Shown here: piece by piece, positions 1 to 5,335 of the stretch
Numbering within the stretch: the first letter of the stretch is position 1
Layout of the letters: the number at the start of each line of letters is the position of its first letter
Source: Prevotella sp.
GTDB lineage: Bacteria > Bacteroidota > Bacteroidia > Bacteroidales > Dysgonomonadaceae
NCBI GenBank assembly: GCA_031263965.1
Contig: JAISES010000111.1
Location: forward strand, 1-5,387
DNA: 5,387 nucleotides
Direction of reading: 5' to 3'
Notes under the pieces: generated by a model
What the model saw: the letters and a program-made list of their open reading frames with translations, nothing else
Database searches by the model: none
What the model was told of the DNA's origin: nothing
Position numbers and translations under genes: made by a program

Positions 1-813
1 ATCCCAAACCACAACGCCCAGCAGTTCGAATTTGTCCCCCTTATGTTTTGCATAAATTTCTTTCAGGTTAGGGCCTTCGGCACGGCACGGGCCGCACCAG
101 CTTGCCCAGAAGTCTACCAATACATATTTGCCTTTGCCTGCATAGTCCGACAATGATTTCTTAGTTCCGTCGGGCTGATCGATAGTAAAGTCGGTGAATT
201 TCTGTCCTACGGCTGTCTTTTTAAAGAGTTCGTTGCGGTCTATCACCTGTTTAACCAGATTCATACCTGCAATGTCTTTATTCAATTTTGCGATAGCTGT
301 ATCCAACTGTCCGGTACTGTAAAAATCCGACATATGCATTAGCACAACCGCACCGAGAACATTATTGGTGTTTGCACCAAGGGTTTTATCTAATAGGTCA
401 ACAGACTTTGAAATATCGCCATATGCATCTTCTCTCTGTGTTATATAATGCATGTAAGCCTCATTGAGAGGTGTACCCGATACTTTGCTGCTTTCCGTAT
501 CGAGAGTAATTCCCCCGCCTTCCAAAATAAAATCGGTATACACCTGGGCAACACCGTCTACATTTATAAATGCCGAACAATACCTGATAGTGTCGGCTAT
601 ACCCTTGAATGCAAACCTGCCGCTATCGACAACAACACTATCGAGCCGGCGCTGGATATTGTAATCGTAAAGATAGGCTTTACAGCCGTTCATAGTAGAA
701 TCGGCTGTTCCCTCCACAATATAGGAAGCAGGTAACGACTGGTTTTTTTTACACGAAATAATGCCGCATAGGGCGATTGCAACAAACAGAATAATGTTAA
801 GTCTAATTTTCAT
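1..813 (-). CDS. TlpA/ResA-like thioredoxin-fold lipoprotein with DUF4369-like N-terminus (partial, 3' end outside window)
   Basis: Predicted envelope thiol-disulfide oxidoreductase, which would reduce or exchange disulfides of periplasmic proteins. The ATG at 813-811 opens a frame that stays open to base 1, giving 271 residues with no stop. By alignment with the paralogue upstream, about 66 residues are missing, so the full length should be near 337. Residues 1-20 are a hydrophobic signal ending in IIS before Cys21, a good lipobox; the next residues are KKNQ, which is not an obvious surface-export signal. Residues about 29-115 match the DUF4369-like start of the paralogue ([15 protein letters not shown]). 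The thioredoxin domain begins near residue 200 and carries the active site W239-C-G-P-C243. The region carrying the cis-proline loop lies off the window. The helical middle is about 50 residues shorter than in the paralogue. Fold and localisation are secure; the substrate is unknown. Confidence 0.9.
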   Translation of the reverse strand, partial: MKIRLNIILFVAIALCGIISCKKNQSLPASYIVEGTADSTMNGCKAYLYDYNIQRRLDSVVVDSGRFAFKGIADTIRYCSAFINVDGVAQVYTDFILEGGGITLDTESSKVSGTPLNEAYMHYITQREDAYGDISKSVDLLDKTLGANTNNVLGAVVLMHMSDFYSTGQLDTAIAKLNKDIAGMNLVKQVIDRNELFKKTAVGQKFTDFTIDQPDGTKKSLSDYAGKGKYVLVDFWASWCGPCRAEGPNLKEIYAKHKGDKFELLGVVVWD

Positions 814-822
814 GGAAAATTA

Positions 823-835
823 TTAATTGGTTAAT
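823..835 (-). promoter_or_regulatory. Leader motif ATTAACCAATTAA, copy 1
   Basis: Read on the minus strand, this 13-base motif ends 9 bases before the ATG of the lipoprotein gene. The same 13 bases lie at the same 9-base distance before the start of the paralogue (2301-2313), although the flanking bases differ. It may be an AT-rich ribosome-loading leader, as is usual in Bacteroidota that lack Shine-Dalgarno sequences, or simply a leftover of the duplication. The identical spacing is seen directly; the function is inferred. Confidence 0.45.
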
Positions 836-838
836 TCA

Positions 839-846
839 TAAAAGTA
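839..846 (-). promoter_or_regulatory. Weak -7-like box of the lipoprotein gene
   Basis: On the minus strand this reads TACTTTTA, one mismatch from the Bacteroidota -7 consensus TAnnTTTG, and lies 25 bases before the ATG. No convincing TTTG-like -33 element precedes it. The inverted-repeat element at 854-928 occupies the space where such a -33 element would be, so the gene may instead depend on read-through or on sequence supplied by that element. Confidence 0.3.
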
Positions 847-850
847 CTAC

Positions 851-931
851 TAAGAAACTGTTTAAATTTTATCGAAAAATATTATTATAGGATTATAAAA
901 AAATCTGCTATAAAATTCAAACAGTTTCTAA
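851..931. mobile_element. Possible MITE-like inverted-repeat element with TAA flanks
   Basis: Arms at 854-872 and 910-928 (GAAACTGTTTAAATTTTAT in the left arm) are inverted copies with one mismatch in 19, separated by 37 AT-rich bases. Both outer ends are bordered by TAA (851-853 and 929-931), which would fit a 3-bp target duplication of TNA type, as made by some IS5-family elements. The element is only 75 bp and cannot encode a transposase, so it would be a non-autonomous miniature or an end-to-end remnant. A 3-base match can be chance, and a plain hairpin is the alternative. Confidence 0.4.
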
Positions 932-971
932 AAGAATAAACGTTCCGCGACTAAATATATTTTAATAAAAA

Positions 972-1008
972 GAAAAAGCTGCCCCTTTTTTGTCAGAACA
1001 GCCTTCTT
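972..1008 (-). terminator. Probable rho-independent terminator, minus strand
   Basis: On the minus strand the arm AAGAAGGCTGTTCT (1008-995) pairs with GGGGCAGCTTTTTC (985-972) around a 9-base loop, followed by CTTTTTATT. Several pairs are G-U wobbles that become A-C mismatches in plus-strand RNA, so the structure suits leftward transcription. It lies about 205 bases past the stop of the complete thioredoxin gene and before the lipoprotein gene. This implies that the two paralogues are mostly separate transcription units. The long distance from the stop codon lowers confidence. Confidence 0.5.
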
Positions 1009-1028
1009 TATAAGTAATCAATTTCTCT

Positions 1029-1150
1029 CGTCATTGCGAGGGTTTACCCGAAGCAATCCGGTTGTATTTTTCGGGTAGCCACAAAGGGCTACCCCCTGCC
1101 GCTAACCGCCCAAATTCCGGATTGCTTCACCTTTCAGGCTCGCAATGACG
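1029..1150. repeat. Nested palindromic intergenic repeat (CGTCATTGCGAG family), copy 1
   Basis: Three nested perfect inverted repeats are visible. The outer pair is CGTCATTGCGAG (1029-1040) with CTCGCAATGACG (1139-1150). The middle pair is GAAGCAATCCGG (1050-1061) with CCGGATTGCTTC (1117-1128). The inner pair is GGGTAGCC (1073-1080) with GGCTACCC (1087-1094) around a 6-base loop. A shorter relative lies at 2659-2730. From memory, similar CGTCATTGCGAG...GAAGCAATC palindromes are dispersed in many bacterial genomes. It lies 65 bases beyond the stop of the complete thioredoxin gene and would be transcribed as a stable hairpin in that gene's 3' region. Confidence 0.75.
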
Positions 1151-1214
1151 CGGAAAACTGATAACCAAATACGGCAATAATTATTTTATAAAACTTATTT
1201 TGAAAACGGATTAT

Positions 1215-2291
1215 TTATTTCAACACTTCGTCTATTTTGGCTTTCATAGCTTCGCCGCGAAGTTCACGGGCTACGATAGTACCATCGGGGCCGATGAGGA
1301 TAATATGCGGAATACCGTTTATACCATACAGCTTAGTAGGTATTTCCTTCGCATCGAGAATTTGCGGCCATGTCATAGCGTCTTCCTCAATGGCTTTCTT
1401 GGTCTTGTCCACTTCATCCCAAACCACAACGCCCAGCAGTTCGAATTTGTCCCCCTTATGTTTTGCATAAATTTCTTTCAGGTTAGGGCCTTCGGCGCGG
1501 CAAGGGCCGCACCAGCTTGCCCAGAAGTCTACCAATACATATTTGCCTTTGCCTGCATAGTCCGACAATGATTTCTTAGTTCCATCGGGCTGATCGATAG
1601 TAAAGTCGGTGAATTTCTGCCCTACGGCTGTTGACTTCAGTGCATTGTTGCGGTCTATCAGACGAGTAACCATAGGCAGGGATGCAACACTCTTATCCAT
1701 TTTGGCAAATATCGTATCCATTTGCCCTATACGGTACGACATTGACATGTCATTTGCTATAGCAGCGCCAACTATATTGTTTGCATTCTTATCGAAGGAT
1801 TCCTCCAATTGGGCGGCATATCTCGGAGACCATGAGGCTTCATATATACTGTCGAATGTTTTTCTCATTTGGGCTTCGTCTTTGATCTTTTCCTTCAGGT
1901 CTTTGTACAGACCGGCACGCTCTTTATACAGATCGGACATTCCTTTGTTGTAAGCCGCCAATGCTTCGTTGAGTGCAGTACCCGAAGCATTATGTTCTTT
2001 CAGGTCGGCAATAATATTACCGGCTTCGAGTATCAGATTGGCGTAGTTGCGTTCGATACTTACTCTGGCATACTTTACATCATCGGCCACGCCTTCGAAA
2101 ACAAACTTATTGTCGGCCACTACCGCACTGTCTATTATTTTCCGTGCATTATAGTCGTAAAGATAAGCTTTCTGTCCGTTCAGGGCAGCATCCGCAGCTC
2201 CTTCTACCGTATACGACTGGGCTTTGACACCGGAAGCAACAGTAAGCAAACCTATTGCCGTTGTTAAAAAAAATCGGGTTATTCTTTTCAT
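1215..2291 (-). CDS. TlpA/ResA-like periplasmic thiol-disulfide oxidoreductase with DUF4369-like N-terminus
   Basis: Complete 358-residue protein, probably soluble in the periplasm, that should reduce or exchange disulfides of exported proteins. Residues 1-24 are a signal peptide with a basic start, a hydrophobic core and a VKA/QS cleavage site; there is no lipobox Cys. Residues about 26-115 are the DUF4369-like beta-rich domain found before thioredoxin domains in Bacteroidota. Residues about 116-215 are charged and helical (KERAGLYKDLKEKIKDEAQ). The thioredoxin domain from about 222 has W260-C261-G-P-C264 and the cis-proline loop GIP328H. All expected catalytic parts are present. The start is supported by the signal peptide and by a promoter 28 bases upstream. 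The upstream member of a tandem pair, it is separated from its paralogue by a terminator. Substrate unknown; ResA-like cytochrome c maturation is possible but nothing nearby supports it. Confidence 0.93.
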   Translation of the reverse strand: MKRITRFFLTTAIGLLTVASGVKAQSYTVEGAADAALNGQKAYLYDYNARKIIDSAVVADNKFVFEGVADDVKYARVSIERNYANLILEAGNIIADLKEHNASGTALNEALAAYNKGMSDLYKERAGLYKDLKEKIKDEAQMRKTFDSIYEASWSPRYAAQLEESFDKNANNIVGAAIANDMSMSYRIGQMDTIFAKMDKSVASLPMVTRLIDRNNALKSTAVGQKFTDFTIDQPDGTKKSLSDYAGKGKYVLVDFWASWCGPCRAEGPNLKEIYAKHKGDKFELLGVVVWDEVDKTKKAIEEDAMTWPQILDAKEIPTKLYGINGIPHIILIGPDGTIVARELRGEAMKAKIDEVLK

Positions 2292-2300
2292 CGCTGTATG

Positions 2301-2313
2301 TTAATTGGTTAAT
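2301..2313 (-). promoter_or_regulatory. Leader motif ATTAACCAATTAA, copy 2
   Basis: Identical to the 13-base motif before the lipoprotein gene (823-835) and at the same 9-base distance from the start codon. If the -7 box at 2320-2327 is correct, transcription would begin close to the first base of this motif, so it would be the 5' end of the mRNA. That would fit a role in translation initiation or mRNA stability. Confidence 0.45.
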
Positions 2314-2319
2314 ATCGTA

Positions 2320-2327
2320 CAAATATA
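2320..2327 (-). promoter_or_regulatory. Bacteroidota-type -7 promoter box of the complete thioredoxin gene
   Basis: On the minus strand this reads TATATTTG, an exact match to the sigma-ABfr consensus TAnnTTTG known from Bacteroides. It lies 28 bases upstream of the ATG. A T-rich stretch (GTTTTC) about 15 bases further upstream is a poor -33 candidate, so the box rests mainly on the -7 match and its position. Confidence 0.55.
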
Positions 2328-2427
2328 AAAAACAATTTTATGAAAACTTGCTATAAATAGGGATGCTTTTGCTTTTGCCTGCTTAAATACCTAAAATATG
2401 GCATGTGTTGCAACCTTGATAAGCAAC

Positions 2428-2453
2428 ACCGAAAAACAGTATCATTCCATATT
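2428..2453 (+). repeat. 26-bp direct repeat, left copy
   Basis: Begins ACCGAAAAACAGTAT and continues to CCATATT. It matches 5142-5167 at 25 of 26 positions in the same orientation, with a single C/T difference. The two copies bracket the phage capsid genes about 2.7 kb apart. Both are followed by T/C-rich sequence and, further on, by the shared string CAAAAATGCT (2467-2476 and 5236-5245). They may therefore be ends of a longer dispersed repeat, with this copy internally shortened. Confidence 0.6.
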
Positions 2454-2519
2454 TTTGTCCTTTTTTCAAAAATGCTGTGACACCTCCATGTACTCCTATG
2501 GTAAAAAGCCCTGTGCAAC

Positions 2520-2618
2520 ATCCCCCGCTCGCGCGGACTTTCAGTCTGTGTATCGCGCAGAAAAAAAAGGATTGCTCTTCGGGCAAGACACGGACAAATG
2601 TCCGCGCCAGCGGGAGAT
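2520..2618. repeat. GC-rich cruciform-like palindromic repeat
   Basis: Arms 2520-2551 and 2586-2618 are imperfect inverted copies: ATCCCCCGCT...CGCGGAC on the left faces GTCCGCGCC-AGCGGGAGAT on the right. The right arm also folds on itself (CGGACA-AA-TGTCCG, 2591-2604). The GC-rich arms contrast with their AT-rich surroundings. Open frames run through it on both strands but follow the palindrome rather than any protein pattern. From memory, similar CGGAC-arm repeats are common between genes in Bacteroidota; I could not verify this. Confidence 0.6.
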
Positions 2619-2658
2619 GGCATTGCTAATCAGCTATCCGGTACAGCCTTGACTTTCC

Positions 2659-2730
2659 CGTCATTGCGAGCATAGCGAAACAATCCAGAAGCCAATTAGA
2701 TTGCTTCACCGCAAGCGGTTCGCAATGACG
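2659..2730. repeat. Palindromic intergenic repeat (CGTCATTGCGAG family), copy 2
   Basis: Shorter relative of the element at 1029-1150. The outer arms CGTCATTGCGA (2659-2669) and TCGCAATGACG (2720-2730) pair perfectly over 11 bases. The inner arms GAAACAATCC (2677-2686) and AGATTGCTTC (2698-2707) pair imperfectly. The central hairpin of copy 1 is missing, so the ends are conserved while the middle varies. It lies in the divergent intergenic region upstream of the phage genes. Confidence 0.7.
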
Positions 2731-2745
2731 AATAATGCGGCTCTT

Positions 2746-2806
2746 AATTGTTGACTGTTAACTGCTAACTGTTAACTGTTAACTGTTAACTGTTCACTGT
2801 TCACTG
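2746..2806 (+). repeat. 7-bp tandem repeat array (AACTGTT)n
   Basis: About 8.7 units of a heptamer in register: AATTGTT, GACTGTT, AACTGCT, four perfect AACTGTT (2767-2794), CACTGTT and a partial CACTG. The array ends 55 bases before the ATG of the protease gene. The perfect core with degenerate edges is typical of a simple repeat that changes copy number by slippage. Being upstream of a gene rather than inside it, any effect would be on promoter spacing, not on reading frame. Confidence 0.85.
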
Positions 2807-2861
2807 AAACTGCATTTTCCATTTCTGCAATTATCTATAAGTGAAAATAACCGCAACCAAT

Positions 2862-4031
2862 ATGAAGATTCCTGTTTACAACTTACTGATAGACGAAAAC
2901 GAGAACGACGAAACGGGCGTTTGGGCTATTTCGTTTGTAGACCAACCTGCCAACGAAGTCGATTTCGTTGCTCTCCGCAAAGGAAAAGAAGAAGTCTGCC
3001 TCAATAAAGACACACAGAAACAAGTGCTTACGGGCGTTATCCTCAAACCCGGACAACTGATCTATCGCCGCAACGAAAAACTGGGTGACTACTATATCCG
3101 CTTTTCGGCCGAACAGATCGAAAAAATTGCCCGCAAAATGATGCGCACAGGCATAGCCCTGCAAAATACAACGCATCAGCACAGCACCCCTCTCGAAGGA
3201 AATTATTTGACAGAACTCTGGATTGTGGAAGACCCCCGCAACGATAAAGCCAATGCGCTGGGATTTGCCAACCTGCCCAAAGGTACGCTAATGTGCAGTT
3301 ACAAGATCAACGATAAAGCCTATTGGGACAGCCAGGTAATGACCGGCCACGTCAAAGGCTTTTCGCTCGAGGGCTTCTTCAGTCAGGAGCTTGCCATGTC
3401 AAAATCAAATAAACAACTAATTATGAACAAGAAAAAAAGAAAAGAATCTACATTGTTGGGGCGCATATCGAGGTTTCTTCTCAACCTCGATACCGTCGCC
3501 GCCACCGATGCTACGGCAAGCGGTGTCCCTTATGTGGTTTTCGTGCTGGCCGACGGCAAAGAAGCCTATGTGGACGAAGACGGATTCGTTACGCTCGAAG
3601 GCGGGCAAATGCCTGCCGGAGAACACACCCTGGCTAACGGGAACCTCCTGGTGGTAGACGAGCAGGGACAGTTTGTGGAAACGCGCGAACCGTCGGAAGA
3701 CAAGACCAAGCCCGAAGAAACCAAAGCTCCACAGGCCATGAGGCGCAACCGCAAGCAAAAACTGGCTTCGAACTTCGATCCCAAAACATCCGAAGCTTTG
3801 AAGGCTAAAATTGCGGAAATGCAACAAACTATCGACCTGCTTACCACGTCATTGGACGAAGCGCAATCGATGCTCGAAGACACCAGAGGACAAGTCGAGG
3901 AAATGCGCCGCCGCACACCGTCGGCCCGTCCTGCCATGCAATTCAATATTCAAAAGCCTGTCGGCAAAATGACCACAGCCGAACGCATGGCGATGGCGCT
4001 TAATCAGACAATAAATCGCAGAAATAATTAA
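2862..4031 (+). CDS. Phage prohead protease (XkdF-like, S78 type) fused to capsid scaffold
   Basis: Phage head-maturation protein: the N-terminal half is a serine protease that cuts scaffold and capsid protein inside the procapsid, and the C-terminal half is a scaffold. Numbered from the ATG at 2862 (389 residues), the protease covers about 1-177. It contains the family-like string PGQLIYRRNEKLGDYYIRFS, the THQHS motif with candidate catalytic His105/His107, and GFSLEGFF with probable nucleophile Ser168. A short beta-rich segment (about 215-275, GEHTLANGNLLVVDEQG) and a charged linker follow, then a coiled coil (about 307-349) and a basic tail ending INRRNN. A GTG at 2841 would add seven residues (MKITATN); I prefer the ATG because homologous proteins usually open directly with the IPVY-type strand. 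A possible internal start lies at 3423. The major capsid gene follows after 143 bases. Confidence 0.88.
   Translation: MKIPVYNLLIDENENDETGVWAISFVDQPANEVDFVALRKGKEEVCLNKDTQKQVLTGVILKPGQLIYRRNEKLGDYYIRFSAEQIEKIARKMMRTGIALQNTTHQHSTPLEGNYLTELWIVEDPRNDKANALGFANLPKGTLMCSYKINDKAYWDSQVMTGHVKGFSLEGFFSQELAMSKSNKQLIMNKKKRKESTLLGRISRFLLNLDTVAATDATASGVPYVVFVLADGKEAYVDEDGFVTLEGGQMPAGEHTLANGNLLVVDEQGQFVETREPSEDKTKPEETKAPQAMRRNRKQKLASNFDPKTSEALKAKIAEMQQTIDLLTTSLDEAQSMLEDTRGQVEEMRRRTPSARPAMQFNIQKPVGKMTTAERMAMALNQTINRRNN
3423..4031 (+). CDS. Possible separate scaffold protein from an internal start
   Basis: In frame with the protease-scaffold gene, the ATG at 3423 begins MNKKKRKESTLLGRIS just after the protease domain ends. 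The bases before it (AAATAAACAACTAATT) are strikingly AT-rich for this gene and resemble normal Bacteroidota start regions. It would give a 202-residue protein with the linker, coiled coil and basic tail. Nested scaffold starts are known in phages, for example lambda Nu3 inside gene C. The frame and AT-rich context are seen directly; use of this start is inferred. Confidence 0.4.
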   Translation: MNKKKRKESTLLGRISRFLLNLDTVAATDATASGVPYVVFVLADGKEAYVDEDGFVTLEGGQMPAGEHTLANGNLLVVDEQGQFVETREPSEDKTKPEETKAPQAMRRNRKQKLASNFDPKTSEALKAKIAEMQQTIDLLTTSLDEAQSMLEDTRGQVEEMRRRTPSARPAMQFNIQKPVGKMTTAERMAMALNQTINRRNN

Positions 4032-4174
4032 TCGATTGGCAAATTCGGAAATTAGTAAATTTAAAAAGAAAAGAGTCGCCGGCTAATTCCAACATTAAAA
4101 CATTTATTAATCAAATTGGTAGGTGCAAAAATATTTGCTAATCTGCTAATTGTCAAATTTTCACATTAAACATT
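4032..4174 (+). promoter_or_regulatory. AT-rich spacer with possible promoter for the capsid gene
   Basis: A 143-base gap, unusually long between adjacent head genes. It contains TTAGTAAATTT and TTTGCTAATCTGCTAATT motifs that form an imperfect inverted repeat (roughly 4042-4068 against 4130-4157). AATATTTG at 4130-4137 is one mismatch from the TAnnTTTG -7 box and lies 37 bases before the capsid ATG; no good -33 element was found. A separate promoter would let the capsid protein be made in excess over the protease-scaffold, as assembly requires. Confidence 0.3.
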
Positions 4175-5122
4175 ATGGCAAATATGTACGACATTTCATC
4201 ATTGACTTACCAGCCTTCATCCAACATGGATTGGTTTACAAAAGCCGTGTTTGGCGGAAAGCTGATAGAAAAAGGAAAAATCACTCCTATCATCGGGGTA
4301 AAAGAATCTACTCAGCTCAACCTGATCGACATCGCAGGAAACATTCTTCAGGCCGATGCCCGCGACTGCGCGTGGACACCGCAGCAGATAGCCCGGTTGA
4401 GCGAAAAAGAATTGAAAGTAAAAACGTATAAAATCAATCTCGAACAATGTATAGACGAGCTTGAGCGCAAACGTACCATCTGGATGATGGGTCCCGGAGC
4501 CAGGAATCAGGAATTGCCCGACACCTTGGAAGAAGCTACTATGACTTTGCTTGCCAATGAATTGAGCAGCGAGATAGAAACTAAAATCTTCCGCGGCGAC
4601 AGCACAGCCAATGCCAACGATTTCGACGGTGTTGTCAAAGTATTGACAGACAGCGCCGATGCGGTAAAGGTTACAGGGGTTGCCCTTACCAAAGACAATG
4701 TGTTGGCGGAAATAGAGAAAGCTTTTGCCGGTCTTCCCGACGATGTCGCAGCCGCGGGTCTCGAAAAGGAAAGCCTTAACGTGTATGTTTCCTATGCTGC
4801 GCTGATGAAGGTGAAAATCGCCCTGGGCGGTGTATTTGGCGCTAACGTGGTGGTAAACCCTAACTTCATCGTAGAAAACGATGTGGTTAAGTATCTGGGT
4901 GCTGAGATCGTACCGGTGAAAGGTCTTGCCGACAATGATATGATTGTTGCCGAAGCATCGAACTTCCTTTTGGGTACCGACCTGTTGAGCGACCTTGAAG
5001 AAATCCGCCTTGGACAATTCCCTGCTCCTCACGACAACAAAATCTTCATCGATGGACGTTTGCGCCTGGGCTTCGTTATTCCGTTCGAAGACGAAGTGGT
5101 GTATTATTCGCCGAATAACTAA
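4175..5122 (+). CDS. Probable phage major capsid protein (HK97-like fold)
   Basis: A 315-residue protein starting MANMYDISS, with no signal peptide or membrane segment. It is probably the shell subunit of a tailed-phage head. The evidence is its position directly after the protease-scaffold gene, the usual order in phage head modules, its size, and a C-terminal half that looks like phage coat proteins: alternating short strands, NFLLGTDLLSD, and a closing FIDGRLRLGFVIPF segment near residues 291-304. The helical region at about 70-150 (ELKVKTYKINLEQCIDELERK, TLLANELSSEIETKI) could hold the long spine helix of the fold. No long cleavable N-terminal delta domain is evident, so the fused scaffold may supply that function. 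The frame is intact with no sign of decay. No portal, connector or tail gene follows. Confidence 0.75.
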   Translation: MANMYDISSLTYQPSSNMDWFTKAVFGGKLIEKGKITPIIGVKESTQLNLIDIAGNILQADARDCAWTPQQIARLSEKELKVKTYKINLEQCIDELERKRTIWMMGPGARNQELPDTLEEATMTLLANELSSEIETKIFRGDSTANANDFDGVVKVLTDSADAVKVTGVALTKDNVLAEIEKAFAGLPDDVAAAGLEKESLNVYVSYAALMKVKIALGGVFGANVVVNPNFIVENDVVKYLGAEIVPVKGLADNDMIVAEASNFLLGTDLLSDLEEIRLGQFPAPHDNKIFIDGRLRLGFVIPFEDEVVYYSPNN

Positions 5123-5141
5123 TTAACTCATGTTACGCAGT

Positions 5142-5167
5142 ACCGAAAAACAGTATTATTCCATATT
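5142..5167 (+). repeat. 26-bp direct repeat, right copy
   Basis: Matches 2428-2453 at 25 of 26 bases in the same orientation and begins 20 bases after the capsid stop codon. With the left copy it frames the protease and capsid genes. It may be an att-like or recombination-scar repeat, or a member of a dispersed intergenic repeat family. Confidence 0.6.
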
Positions 5168-5205
5168 CATGTTCCTTCTCCTGCGCGCAATCATAGATTG
5201 CTTGC

Positions 5206-5335
5206 GTTCCTTTTGCCCCAAGCAGCAAAAGGAACCAAAAATGCTTTGAGCGCCCGCTTTACTGTGCTACCCGTGGCAGGCTCAAAGGCTAAACGGGCTG
5301 AACTCGCCTTTCAGGCTCAGACAGGCATCCCGTTT
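5206..5335. repeat. Three consecutive stem-loops in the 3' intergenic region
   Basis: First, GTTCCTTTTGC (5206-5216) pairs perfectly with GCAAAAGGAAC (5225-5235) around an 8-base loop. Second, CTTTGAGC (5244-5251) pairs with GCTCAAAG (5280-5287). Third, AAACGGG (5291-5297) pairs with CCCGTTT (5329-5335), enclosing CTGA/TCAG and GCCT-TTC-AGGC. None is followed by a T-run on the plus strand, so they are not classical terminators. They may be a composite dispersed repeat or a structured RNA. The rest of 5123-5387 shows no supportable gene; one long frame through it lacks an ATG and ends in a stop at 5350-5352. Confidence 0.5.

Noticed and set aside
448..735. 95-codon plus-strand frame opposite the lipoprotein gene
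   Set aside because: Antisense shadow of a gene with clear signal peptide and thioredoxin motif.
1130..1141. Shared 12-mer CCTTTCAGGCTC at 1130-1141 and 5307-5318
   Set aside because: Too short and lying in different structural contexts; could be chance or repeat-family drift.
2398..2652. 84-codon plus-strand open frame (and minus-strand frames at 2351-2623 and 2383-2586)
   Set aside because: All run across the direct repeat and the GC-rich palindrome. Their translations follow the inverted-repeat DNA, with no domain, signal or start-site support.
2746..2806. CRISPR-like array
   Set aside because: Units are 7 bp without spacers; this is a simple tandem repeat.
2841..2861. GTG start for the protease-scaffold gene
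   Set aside because: It adds only MKITATN before an ATG that opens the conserved-looking strand; ATG at 2862 is preferred, though the GTG cannot be excluded.
4217..5032. 271-codon minus-strand open frame inside the capsid gene
   Set aside because: It is fully antisense to a well-supported gene, and its composition (rich in F, H and G) is typical of a shadow frame of a coding strand.
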